Part shown: piece by piece, positions 11,051 to 23,300 of the stretch
How the letters are laid out: every line of letters starts with the position of its first letter
Position numbering within the stretch: position 1 is the stretch's first letter
Source of the DNA: Nautilus pompilius
Lineage: Eukaryota > Mollusca > Cephalopoda > Nautilida > Nautilidae
Direction of reading: 5' to 3'
Length of the DNA stretch: 64,000 nt
Assembly: GCA_018389105.1 (NCBI GenBank)
Contig: JACATO010000041.1
Location: 186,001-250,000 of the forward strand
The notes under the pieces: model-generated
What the model saw: only the letters and a program-made list of their open reading frames with translations
Told to the model about the DNA's origin: nothing
The model's database searches: none
Made by a program: the position numbers and the translations under genes

Positions 11051-14000
11051 ACGAGATACTGTTTTATATTAGTTTAGCTATGCAAGTAAACTACTCCAAA
11101 AGGTCGATCGAACTTAACCAGAGCTCGTTTCCACATGAACAGCTCTGACGCGCATAAGACTGCCGATGAAGAGCCTGCTAACTGCCATAATTATCGAGCC
11201 ACTGAACAAAAAAATTAAGTTGGTCCTGGGAGAGAACCTTTTACATGCAGTACATTGATAGTTGTTTTGGATTTTCTGCTAGCAGAGCCAGCACGGCGCT
11301 AAACCGCATACACTGAGATAAACAAAAAGGTCTCAGCTACTTCTTAAACACGCGTAACAGAAGAGGATATTCGAGAAGCGGCAAACGATTTTCAGAAGGT
11401 ATACATACTGCTCAGACTTGGAAGACACATACAAAAAATGAAGGAAAATGTGAAGATCTGTCCAGTACGCTAAAACACACCCGTCAGACAGTAGCGCCTC
11501 GCCTATATTTAACCCCGAAGGGGAGCGATCATCTTAAACTTTGAAGCGGATTAACTGTTTACTGCGTTCTGCGACAGGAAAGAAAAATTTTGCGATCTGT
11601 CGGTAATGGCTACTGACCATGAGTTTAATGCGACTCAGATTTTGGTGAACTTATCGGTGAATTTGCAAAATCGAAATTGCATAAAAAAGTATTGTAAATA
11701 ACTTTTAGAAATTAATAAAGGACAGCCTTTGTGTTCTTCCCCAATAATTATAGTACGACAAACAAAACTTTATCACTTAGGAAGCCCCGCATTTGGGGGG
11801 GGGCTTAGGATCATTAAGCTGCCTTAATCCGGCTCTGGTTATCCTTTTCCCGCAAGAATTTTGCGTTTGTTAAGAGGTAGTCGGCCGTGCCTTATCCAAA
11901 TACTTGCCTAACTTGCGAGCTAAGCTAGACGAAAAAACTAATTCCCTGGCCGTGTGATGTGGAAGTTCTCTCTTCACACCGATTTCCGACGGGCAGACAC
12001 CGAGTCTCGAGAAGAAGATCAGAAGAACGAATATCTAAAAACAGCGGGACTACTGGAGACGTGTGAAGTGCACTCGTCGATTTAACAAAGAAATCTGACG
12101 CTGCAGGCCGAGATGGCCTCTGGGAGGTTCTTGAAATCTCCCACTTTCAGACGGCGACCTCTCTCATCTGTTTACTATATCAAAAGCCCTGAATCACGCA
12201 GTGACCTGCGATAGGCACCACTGGATAAAAAGGTGTGTGCAGATCGAGGCGGAGATACTTGGTCGGCCGACACGTCAGCCTCTCTCTGAAGGCCTGCGTC
12301 TGTTCATGGCTTTGCACCGCCACAAGAAAAAGCAGAGGATGCAGTGGACATCTTTTGGATCAACGGGCAACAGCATTAGTAGTAGTGACAGAACGAGCTA
12401 ACGTTCCGACGATCTTTCCCTGCCAAAGAATTTTTTTTTTAGAGTGCAGCGACAGCAGAAATGTCCTATCCATCAATATCCACGCCTTGCGTGACGTCAC
12501 AAGGTCAGGTGATGCCTCGATGCACAAGGGCTATAGTTTTATCGTTTTCCAACAGACCCAGTCATTGTCATCACTTCATAGAGGAGGTCCAGCTTGCCTA
12601 TTATGTGTACATTTTTTGTTCATCTGCAGCCTGGACGGTCCCGTGTTACGTGATACATGGAACTCCTACACATCGTGACAGATGGCGGCATGCGGTATAA
12701 AACTGCCAGACACACAACATAATAAACATGACCTTGGCATGCGATAATAATGCAAACTAAGATTAAATATTCATGTACGAACAAGTTAACTGTTTGTTCT
12801 ATATTCACTGCATCATGGCCCAGTTAGATTTTATTTTTGATTTAGGTTACTGACCTGCTTCAAATATAATGGCGGCAGTTTAGGCGACACACACAGAGCT
12901 GTTGATCTATCTGTTTATATAAATATGAATTCTTACTTTTCTTTACATATTTAATTCAGCACTGAAGACAGTTTATTACAGTCGGGGTCTCCTACATGAT
13001 TGTATTCCATTAAGGAATGCCTTGCCTAAAACTGGGAAAACTTTAGCTACAAAGCTGATTTTAACTTTATTTCTCCTGAGTTTTTTTAGATGTAAAGATA
13101 AACGACACTGCAGTTAATATAATGAGCTGTCAAGACTTATAAAGCTTTTAAAATCTCTCTCTCTGTGATTTGTCTCCCCACGCCCAACAACAATAATAAT
13201 ATATTCATTTTAATTAGAAAGTATCATAGAAAAAATAAGCATGCCATATACAGAATATCATAACTTTATTAAAATTCTGAAAGTTCAACTGCTTTTTTAA
13301 AATATTTTCTTGTTCATAGTTTACTGTATTCTGATGTTAAATAAAACAATAACGAATGTACCTGCCTAAAGTCCTGGATGTCATAAGGCTTAACAATGTG
13401 CCTGGCATGTAGCTTACCTAGGTCTGAATCTGATTTAAAAAATCCTCTATCTTGAACATCCCCACCGTTGAAGACTCGTCGCTCATCCAGTCATGATATA
13501 ACTGTCAGCTTTCTAGGCTACTGCAAACTTTCGTGTCCTGACCAGTTAACAGTTAAACACAATATAGCTGTGCATGTCAGTGTTGGCCAAGTCTTGCAAC
13601 AGCACAGAGCCTGCGTCACATTTCACGACCTCTTCGAACAATGATTGAAAGTAAATTCGAGTTGATCACACCAAGCTGTCGATTTTTCTACACACTACTA
13701 CTGCCTCTTATCGCCTTCCAGATGGCTGACAGACTTGACAGCTGACTATTGCTGTTATTTTAAGAGGCGGAATCCAGATTCCGTGGCGTTTATGGTTGTG
13801 AAACTGCTGTCCGCTAGTCGCGTTGGTACCCATTCACGTTCAAAATGGCGACGCAAACAAGGTATCACGTGACTTTGTCACCCGAATACAAGACCTCATT
13901 GAAGGTGGCTTGGCCAGCTCTCGAACCTGCCAGTTTTAATGACGTAGTAATCGCTAGTTCACCACACGTATCGTTTTTTTTAGTCAGACTTGCGGACTGA

Positions 14001-14300
14001 ATCTTCTTACATCTTACAAACTTTACAAAACTAAATCAAAGAAACTTTTTAAATTAAAATCTGATCGATCTTTGAAATCTGCAAGAACAAATCCCAATAG
14101 CAATGTGTAGTAAAACAAGTTTTCTTTCAGATAAATTAGCATATTGCCAATGGTCATGTTTTTGGTAGCTATTAGTCACTGATGCGTCAGATTATTCCGT
14201 CATCGGTGACCTCATCCGAAAACCGCTGCGTCTCGAACCAACTAAAAGCGGAGTCTTAAGACAACTCCATTGCAATGTTGTAAATGTGCAAACCTGCTGA
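11051..14300. other. Intergenic DNA upstream of the peripherin-like gene
   Basis: No gene was recognised. The left half (to about 12.8 kb) has the mixed composition and broken frames of old mobile elements. Overlapping frames at 12201-12700 match no family I know. The right half becomes AT-rich and leads into the 5' flank of the tetraspanin gene. Confidence 0.4.
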
Positions 14301-14365
14301 AGTGATCTTGCTGCAACTCCGCTGTAAGCTGACAGTCAAACAAGTAGAAAAGATGTTACAGCATT

Positions 14366-17300
14366 ATGGGATATCCTCGCGTTACACTGACTGAGACCGG
14401 CAGGATCAAAGGACTGCGCGTGCTTTTTGTCGCGTTCTTGGTCTATTCCGCGTTTTCCCTCTGCACTGTGCTCATCGGGATTTACCTCCAGATCTCAATC
14501 AAAGACAAGATTCATCTCATCAATAATTTCAGTATCGATGTGTTTTCAGGCTACATGATCAGCGTGGGTGTGGTGAATCTGCTGGTCAGCACCTGGGGAT
14601 GCCACATCTTTCTGGTCGAGCAGGATGTGGAAAGGCGCGACAGCTACCAGAGCTACTTCCTCATTTTCGTTATCACAGCCGGACTCATAACCGTCTTCAT
14701 GTTCTCCATCGGCGTCCTCTGCTTCGTTCAAAACGCCAATCTCGAGAAGCACATCAAAAGCGGAATCTTCGCTGCCATGTTGGAATACGGGTTTAATCCG
14801 TTTTTGAAAACGGAAATAGACAAACTCCAAATCTACTACAGATGCTGTGGAAGCGAGAGCTATGTGGACTGGTTCGGAGTGTCATGGCTGGAAAACGGCA
14901 ACAACAACGACAGGTAACCGACTTACTGCATCCCAGTAGTGAACCCCTATAAATGCCGGGAGACGTGTTTTTTTTCTACGTCACCGCTCTCGTTCAGGGT
15001 TGTTCTTTCTTTTTCTAATGAATACGAGCAAAATTATCTTCCGTTATCTCAATCCTGTTTTTTTTTTTTAAAAAAAAGCTCCCTTTTTTTCCTTTCAATG
15101 TTTTGGAGATGACAACTCATTTTCAAATATAACAACAGCCATTTTAGCTTTAATTTGACTAGGTTCGGTCCTCGGTCACTTTTGCTTTCAATGTGCAGAG
15201 ATGTGAACACATATGGAAATGGATATGCTCTTTCTAAAACTATTCATTATTTATCCAGCAACTGCAAATTAGTTGGGGAAAAACTGGTTCTCTTCCCTAC
15301 TCGCTTCAACTGATGCCAAACTGCCTCTCTATTAACTGCCATAAACCCTTATCCTTGAGATCGATTTGTACATCAGGAGAACAGGGTCTTGGAGATTTCG
15401 AAAATGCCAAACAGAAATATGGAGACTTAAGTAGATGGCATATTTTCGTCACCAAATAGGGGTTCTGTCAGTTCTGTGGGTGACTGTCGGATTTAGTCTT
15501 GAATAAGAAGTGTCCATTAATAAGGCAAACATGGCGCTTTGCTGTGTTTTAGAAGATGGTGAATTTTCTAATTCTTACTTCTAATATGTGCATTCATCCC
15601 TTTTTTTATGAACCATACTTGATATAACAACATTCGTGTTATTCATGAATGTTGACTGTTTTGAAACTGGAAGGGTTGTATGAAGATTCAAAGGATGAAG
15701 AAGCATATAGTTAATTTCTTCTACCAATGTCGACTTTTGTAATTAGGCCTATGCCGTCCATTTTTATCTCTGAACGTCACAAAATCTGCGAACATATTTA
15801 GAATCACGATCAGCGTTAATCATAAATATCTAACAAACACGTGTGGTGCAGTAAAATGTTGATAAAAATACCAATTATAAACAAACAAGAAGGAACTATT
15901 TTGAAGCATAAATTTTAAGACCTTTTATTCATGCTTTTGTTTTGCCCTGCCTGCCTGCCAATCTCTCTCTCTCTTCTCTCTCTCTCACACACACAAATGA
16001 TGGAAAGACTGGGTATAAAATGCAATAACACCTGATAGAATCGTATTTCATGTGGAAAAATGAAATGCTTTAAGTGCACTGTAATTGGTTGTCATGCAAG
16101 CAATCAGAAAGTGTCACGTGCAGAAGAGTATAAAAGTATAAGCGGTGATATCATTCTAGTGTGGTGAATGTATGGTGAATACTATGACTCTTAGGAAGGA
16201 AATATAACATGGCAAGTGTACAGAAATCAAAGTCTTAACAGTGAAGACTACTCCATGCAGCAGATTGCAGCCCAATTTTGTGGTTTAGGAGCTGTATGCA
16301 AGACTCTGAAAATGGTACATGGAACTGGTACTATTGATAATAGACATGATTGAGGAAGAAAACCCAAACTCATCAAAAGTGATAAGCACCCCCAAGCTAT
16401 ATATATATATTGTGTGTGTGATAGATGATGAGCCAACAGAGATCTTGTGGGTCAACGCTTCTTCAAGAACAATAAGATACACATTAGCACGAGACGGTCT
16501 CAATGGATGTATGTAGTTGCCCAAAAGCCTTTACTGAGGCAACCAACCAAAACAAAAGTTGAAATAGGCAACAGAAATGAAACAACGGAATGACCAAACC
16601 CGGGTTACAAACAAGTCCAATACTGAACTATTTGCAATAACCAATGGTGGTTTTTTTGAAGGCAAAACAGAAAGCAATATAAAAGTCAGTCTGAGGATAT
16701 ATTAGGTTATACAACTACTGAGAAAGTGAAACAAAAAAAAAAACCTTGTATGAATTGTGGAAATTGCTACAGGATATTGGGAACAACATTCCAGCCATAT
16801 TTTGATGACCTGTATGGAAGCATGAAAATGTAATGAATAAAACTGGATATATACAAAAACAATAATACAAAGAGCTTATCTACACATACTAATGCACTGT
16901 ATAAACTCATTCTGTTTTTATTTTCTGCAATAATTAATTGTGTATGTATTATATAACATCTTTTCAGTTGAAATAGCTAATTTGTGCATATTCTGAGTGT
17001 TTCCATAATTATTTCCAATGCTTTGTGTATATAAGCAATTTACTTTTTTACAACATCACCATAAATTCATAATTATGCCGAAAACACCAATGAGCTAACC
17101 AGGAAATGCCCACCTCCACTCTCTAAATGTGGTGATGTTAGATTTTTTTTTTACATTTTACCAAGGAAAATGTGTTGTAATTGACCGCAGTTAAACTCAT
17201 GACTGAAAAACCATACAAATCCAAAGACACAGATAAGATGTTTCAGATCTAGTGCCTCATATGTGCACCATGACAATCAATCATAGTCTAACACAACAAC

Positions 17301-20300
17301 CCAAAGATGTCACTAACCATTGTAGAATCAGCCGATTGTGAGCTGTTTCTTCATTTTTCCTGTAAGAACTTAAGTTCCTGGTTGTCTGCTGCTGGAAACT
17401 TTATAAACAGTAGAGATTGAGCTTATCCCAGAGGTGCTTGCTGGGGTTACATTCTGAAAAGTGATGATAATACTGACAATGTGCAGAAAATCTCTAGACA
17501 TACTACTGATGCGAGACCGACAGCTGTCTTGTTAGAATACCTAACCATGGGCTTACATGAAAAGGACAGCATGATGCTGTAAGACCTCATTTCTGTACAT
17601 GTACAAGATCAGTGCTGTGATTGTAACAGATTCCTCTTATACTATAACATGTATACAGGTAGTAACATAGAGTCAATTTCTGTGGCAGCAGACTCTCTGT
17701 CAATCATCAACTCTGCCCAGTAAAAAAAAGATTCACCTGTCGCACCTGTAAGGCCATGTCTTGTTCCTTTGAGACACCAAAACCAAGCTTGCTTATGTGC
17801 ATCTGTCAGAATGTTGGCAAACAAAGGTTGACTGGGAAAGATACCATTGTAGTATAAATGGGTCCAAATGGTTTGGTCAAATATTCATCATAGCTCAGTA
17901 ATACTCTGTGATGCCAAAATGTCAGTAATGAACTAGTCTTGCAAGTGTTGTAACCATCTGTTTAGATCATATATTGTCAACAATTTTGGTACTCGCTAAT
18001 ATTTATGGTTTGTTGAAATTATTATTTTTCATTCATGTTTAGGGACCAACATTTTCCTGTCTTACATCAATCTCAACGTTTGAAAAAATCAAAAGGTGGA
18101 AGATTCTTTCACCATTCAAAATTAAATAAAAATAAAACCACAACAAGTTTTCTTTCTTCAGCTTGATAAGTAGTTTTAAAAAATGTTTGGTAGATGCCTT
18201 ATATGCCGACATTGGCATGCAGGTTCGAAGCAGCAGCACGAGATGCTGAGAGAAAAATGCGGAACACCCTCAATACTCTATCATCCGATCACAAACCAAT
18301 TCTCGCCACACTCCATCTGCCGGCACAAACGCTAAAAGGTAGGAAAAGATTGGTATGGGACTGGAAAAAAGGCGATCTGGCGGCCTTTACAACAGAGGTC
18401 AAGGGCAGACTAGCACAGCAAAACCCAAAGACGAAAAACTCTCCACAACCTACAAAATGTTCTGTGATGTCATCCTTGAGGCGGCACGCAGCATATTGGC
18501 CTCAAAGCCGTGGGTATGTCTGGAGAGTGCTGGAAAACACGAGAGATAATGAACGAAGAAAAAGAAAGAGATAAGATCCGCTCCTCCCTTGGCATTCAAT
18601 CCGAACAATATCGCGTGAAAGACAAACAGGTGAAAGAGCTTGTAAGAGACAGAAAGAAAGAGGTATGGCAGAGAAAGGTCATCTCCGCTAAAGGTGGTCG
18701 AGAAATGTGGAGGTTACTTAGAAACCTTACATCGACACCAAGAGACGACTCCGACCGGGTCATCTCCGAAGCAGGGAAGACTTTTGTGAGCAGCGCCAGA
18801 AGTCCAACAATACAAAAGGGTTAGCACCCTCAAAATTGAAAAACAAGACCGAGGAATGAAACGACAACTCAACAGCCTGCTGTGACAAGGAGACTGCACA
18901 TCCGATGCCTGTCGGGGCTTCACCACCAGTGAGGTCAAGGCAGCCATTCGAAGCGTCGACCCGTAAAAAGCAACTTGCCCAGATAAAATACACCCTAGAT
19001 ACCTCCACCACCTTGGGCCAATCGTCCTTTCCACGCTGACGACCGTCTTCAACCGGTCCTGGTCTACCATTGACGTCCCTCAAGCCTGGAGAACCGCGGA
19101 CATTCGCCCAGTACCAAAGGCAGGGAAAGACCTACAGCACTTGGAGAACTACAGACCGATCTCCTTGACGTCGGTGGTTGGCAAGGTCATGGAGAGGATC
19201 GTGACAAAATCGGCTACGCTACCTCTCGGAGTCAGGACAACTACTGTCGCAAAACCAAGCCGGATTCCGACCAAGACGAAGCACGGAGGACCAGCTGCTC
19301 CGCCTCTCCCAATCCATCAGTGACGGCTTCCAAAGCAAACCCATGCAGCGGATCGTCATAGCCTTTATCGACTATTCGAGGGCCTACGACAAGGTATGGC
19401 GTGATGCACTACTCCTGAAAATGACTCGCAAGGGCCTGCCAAGTCAAATGGTCCGATGGATACAGGCATGGCTAGCGAACAGGTGAGTGGGTCACTTTAG
19501 AGGGCGAAAAAAGCCGAAAAGCCATCTTCAAGCAAGGAGTCCTACAAGGATCAGTAGTGTCACCACTGCTGTTCCTCTATTACACCAACGATCTACCCGA
19601 AGGCCTTGGAGCGTCACAAGTCAGCATGTTTGCAGACGACGTGGCAATCTGGGCACAGGATAGTGACCTATGTGAAGCCGAGAAGACAGTTCAGCAATCC
19701 CTCGATCAACTGACGACCTGGAGTGCAAGATGGAAGATGACGTTGTCTACGCCTAAATCGGAGTGCTCCTTCTTCACAACCAACTCACACGAGGCGAAGT
19801 GGAGACCGACGATTCGACTAAATGGCCAAGAAATCCGTTACAACGCTAATCCCAAATTCTTGGGGGTTACGTACGATAGACAACTGACCTTCACCACGCA
19901 CGCCACACAGGTCGGCAACAAACTAAAGCGACAAGCTGGTGCCCTGCGAAGACTCGCCTCGACAGAATGGGGATACGATAGGGACACCCTTCGTGCAACG
20001 TACATCGCTACAGGAAGGTCAATCGTCGAATATGCGGCTCCCTCCTGGATGCCATGGATATCAAAGACTTCGATGGAGAAACTCGAGGCCTGACAACAAC
20101 GCTACGCGGAAAGGGTGATAACGGGTTTACTCCGCACCACACCGGCAGAGGCTATACTGGCCGAAGCTAACCTCCCGTCAATTGAGACCCGCGCAACCCA
20201 ACTAACCGCAATAGCCATGGAGAAGTCCCTCCAAACAGACATCCCGAATCCGAGGTATCAAACAGTAACAACGCAAGTAAGACAACGGACGCAAAAAACA

Positions 20301-23300
20301 AGCTGGAGAGTGAAATCTCTAAACACTTGGAGAGCAATGTTCGGCAGCAACCAACCTGAACCCTTCCCAAACCTATTACCGCCATGGCTCGAAACAGACA
20401 CGCCCAAATTTGAGATCTCCGGCAACAAGACGAACGACCCACAAACAGACAAAGAAAACGCCCTGCTCCGGCTGGAAAAGGAATGGGACAATTACGATGT
20501 GACGATCTACACCGATGGGCCGGCCGCAAATGGTGTCGCAAATGGCGGTAGCGGCATCATAGTCACTACCGATCACCCAAGGGATCCTGTGATCCATCAA
20601 CAATGCTCCCTTCCTGCTTGGACATTCTGTTCCTCATACCAGGCCGAGCTGAAAGCCATGAAACAAGCCTTACAGATAATCGCCGAAAAAGAAACATCAA
20701 GAGTAAGAAATGTAAAGCCGTCTTACAACGCCTCGAAAACATACACACATCAACACAATCGAACAACGAAGAAGAAAAGTCCATCCAAGAACTCCTCCAC
20801 CACCTACACAAAAGGAACTGCAAGCTCACCTTCACCCGGTGTCCGAGCCACTGTGGAGTCAAAGGTAACGGAATAGCCGACGCCACAGCCCGACTTGGAT
20901 TCGCAGCAGCCCGGGAAGAATCGTCATGGTACTACGAATCGGCGAAGGCGGCAATTAGAAGGGCCACCCGAAGTCGACAGGTGTACGGTGAAAGGGGAGA
21001 AACAATCGACAGAAAAGAAGAAAAGAGAATGTCCAGAGCAGAACAGGTGACACTGAGCCGGCCGCGAAGTGGTCACCATAGGGACCTAGAATACTGGCTC
21101 ATGAAAATAAACCGGGCAGTGGACAAGATATGCCGAAAGTGCGGTCTTGGAGAAGAGACAGCAGAACATGTAATGAACGACTGCCCCAGTATCTACCACC
21201 TCCCACGAGATGAAACACAGAAGATATCCATCGCAGAAAATCCTACAGAGGCTCTTGCCATTTGGGAGAAGTGGAAGAAAAGAAAGGACCTCTCGGAGAT
21301 CACCAAACCGGAAGTGCTGAACTGAGAAAATCCTGAACCATGTTGCTCGCAACAGCAGCGCTGTGGAGAGGGCACTTTGAGACCAGTGTCACTTGTTAAA
21401 ATCCTGCCCTTCTTATTTGCTACTCATGAAAATTTTTCCATCGCCTATTTTGAGTTCCAATGACCTTTCAAATGTCTTCATTAATTTTATTTTCATTTTA
21501 TTATTTGATACATGATATTTATAGTGTCATTAATCGAGTTCAGTTACAACTCTTTAATTCATAATCAGATTATTTAATTAATCTGGAAGATGTTCCACCA
21601 TTAATGTACCTTAATTTTGATGAGTTAATTTAATTCCTTTAAGCACAATTCCGCCTGAAACACATAACAGAAAGAACATACAATATTTTTTAAAAAAGCG
21701 TCTTTTTATTCTTTTATTTGCGTAATATACTAGACGCCAGATTATTTTAAAAGGTGAAAGGGCCGATAGAGATAAGAAATGTAAGCATGTTTAAAATACA
21801 ATATAGTCAGTGTAATTTGGGATATAATAAATGATACGAGAGCACGAGGCACTGAGATTTCTTTGGAGCCTTTTGGTAACCGGTTATCAGTTCACATACT
21901 GGCGCTGCTTTACTCGAACTCCATAAAAAATATGAGTGTTAAAATTCTAGGGAAACACCTCTGAGAAGAGGAAGATGAAATTCATGTCATGCCATTGCTT
22001 TTACTCTTAACTACAAATCCTAATTAAAATTGAATGGGTTAAACAAATTTAAAAAAAACAACAACAACGAACAGTAACCATTATTATTACTTAATCTTTC
22101 GCACAGCGAAAAGTTCGATTCCGTAATTTCTCGAGGAAGTAGTGATAACTATAGTAACGCCATCTTTTTAGGGGGGGTAATTTGCGTGTCATCCTTGCGC
22201 AGGGGCCATGCTAATGTCTCTTAGTGGAGTTCTGCCATATTTCAACGATCAAAGCTCGACTGCCAGGCACGTCGTTTAAATGAATCCCGACAACTGAAGT
22301 AGCAGCTTCGCCGTGATGCCACAACGCCCCTAATTCCTCACTAGGTATATCGAAAGTATGGAGGCGCGAAGAAGAGAAAATGTCTTACCCGACGTACGAT
22401 GGAGAACGTACTTACTGGCGTTGTTGTTCTAACAGATCTCTAAAAATGGTGAGTCCTTTCCATGTCCATCTTTTTTAACGCTTACCTCTTTTTCTTTTCT
22501 TCGCCAGAAAAATAATAAACATTCGGGTGCATGACACGGTTCCGTTCAGCTGCTGCGATATCCGGAAGTTACGCCCGTGCATTCACTATCACGTGCATCA
22601 CAACAAACGTCACTGGCAGTACGACTTCCGGAAGGAAACGACGCTCTACGAAACTGGCTGCGCTTCTGCTCTCCTGAAGTCTTTTGGACATTTCTTGTTG
22701 GAGACTCTTGGTGGAATCTGCTTTTTGCTTTCCCTGTTGCAGGTAGTCGTTGCCTTTCTTTAGTTTTTCGTCCGGAATAATTGGTGGATTAAAGTAACGG
22801 AAGCTGGCGCGGAGGTCGACCTCGAGGTCGCTTTCGATTGGTCACGACTTTTCACGCGAAAAGAGTTAATGGTGGAAACTCGACATTAGAAGAAAACGCG
22901 CTCAAATACGTTTTCATTTGCCATTATTTTAAGGCAACACCTATTGGAAATATTCTAGGGGAACTTTAAGAATATTAGCCGCTGGCTAGACGTACTACTG
23001 CTAATAGAAACAAACCTCTTGATACCAATTTATCTCATAGCCACTCAATATTTGGACTATTTTGAAAATGGCGCCTGACTGCCAAATACGGTACACTTAT
23101 AATTTTTAAGTTTTACCATACGCTAACTACTCAAAAAGTCGTTGTCAGTATTTGATAGAAACGCCTCATGCATTGCTGTTGAGGTTGATCTTTGTTATTT
23201 ATCCAGTAGTTGTCTGTGAAGATGATTTCATAGGTTCTCAATGGGTTTGTGGCCCAAGGAAGCAACTGCAGTCTGCTCTGTATCTCCTGTAGTGGTTCTG

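Noticed and set aside
12201..12700. Overlapping plus-strand frames up to 147 aa
   Set aside because: No domain recognised; the region looks like eroded repeat DNA.
14546..14830. 94-aa minus-strand frame
   Set aside because: It is the antisense shadow of tetraspanin exon 1.
20167..20886. Several minus-strand frames of 75-124 aa
   Set aside because: They are antisense shadows of the LINE coding sequence.
22100..22140. GTTCGATTCC, a perfect tRNA B box
   Set aside because: No A box or cloverleaf could be found upstream, and the position is next to a U6 fragment in an intron.
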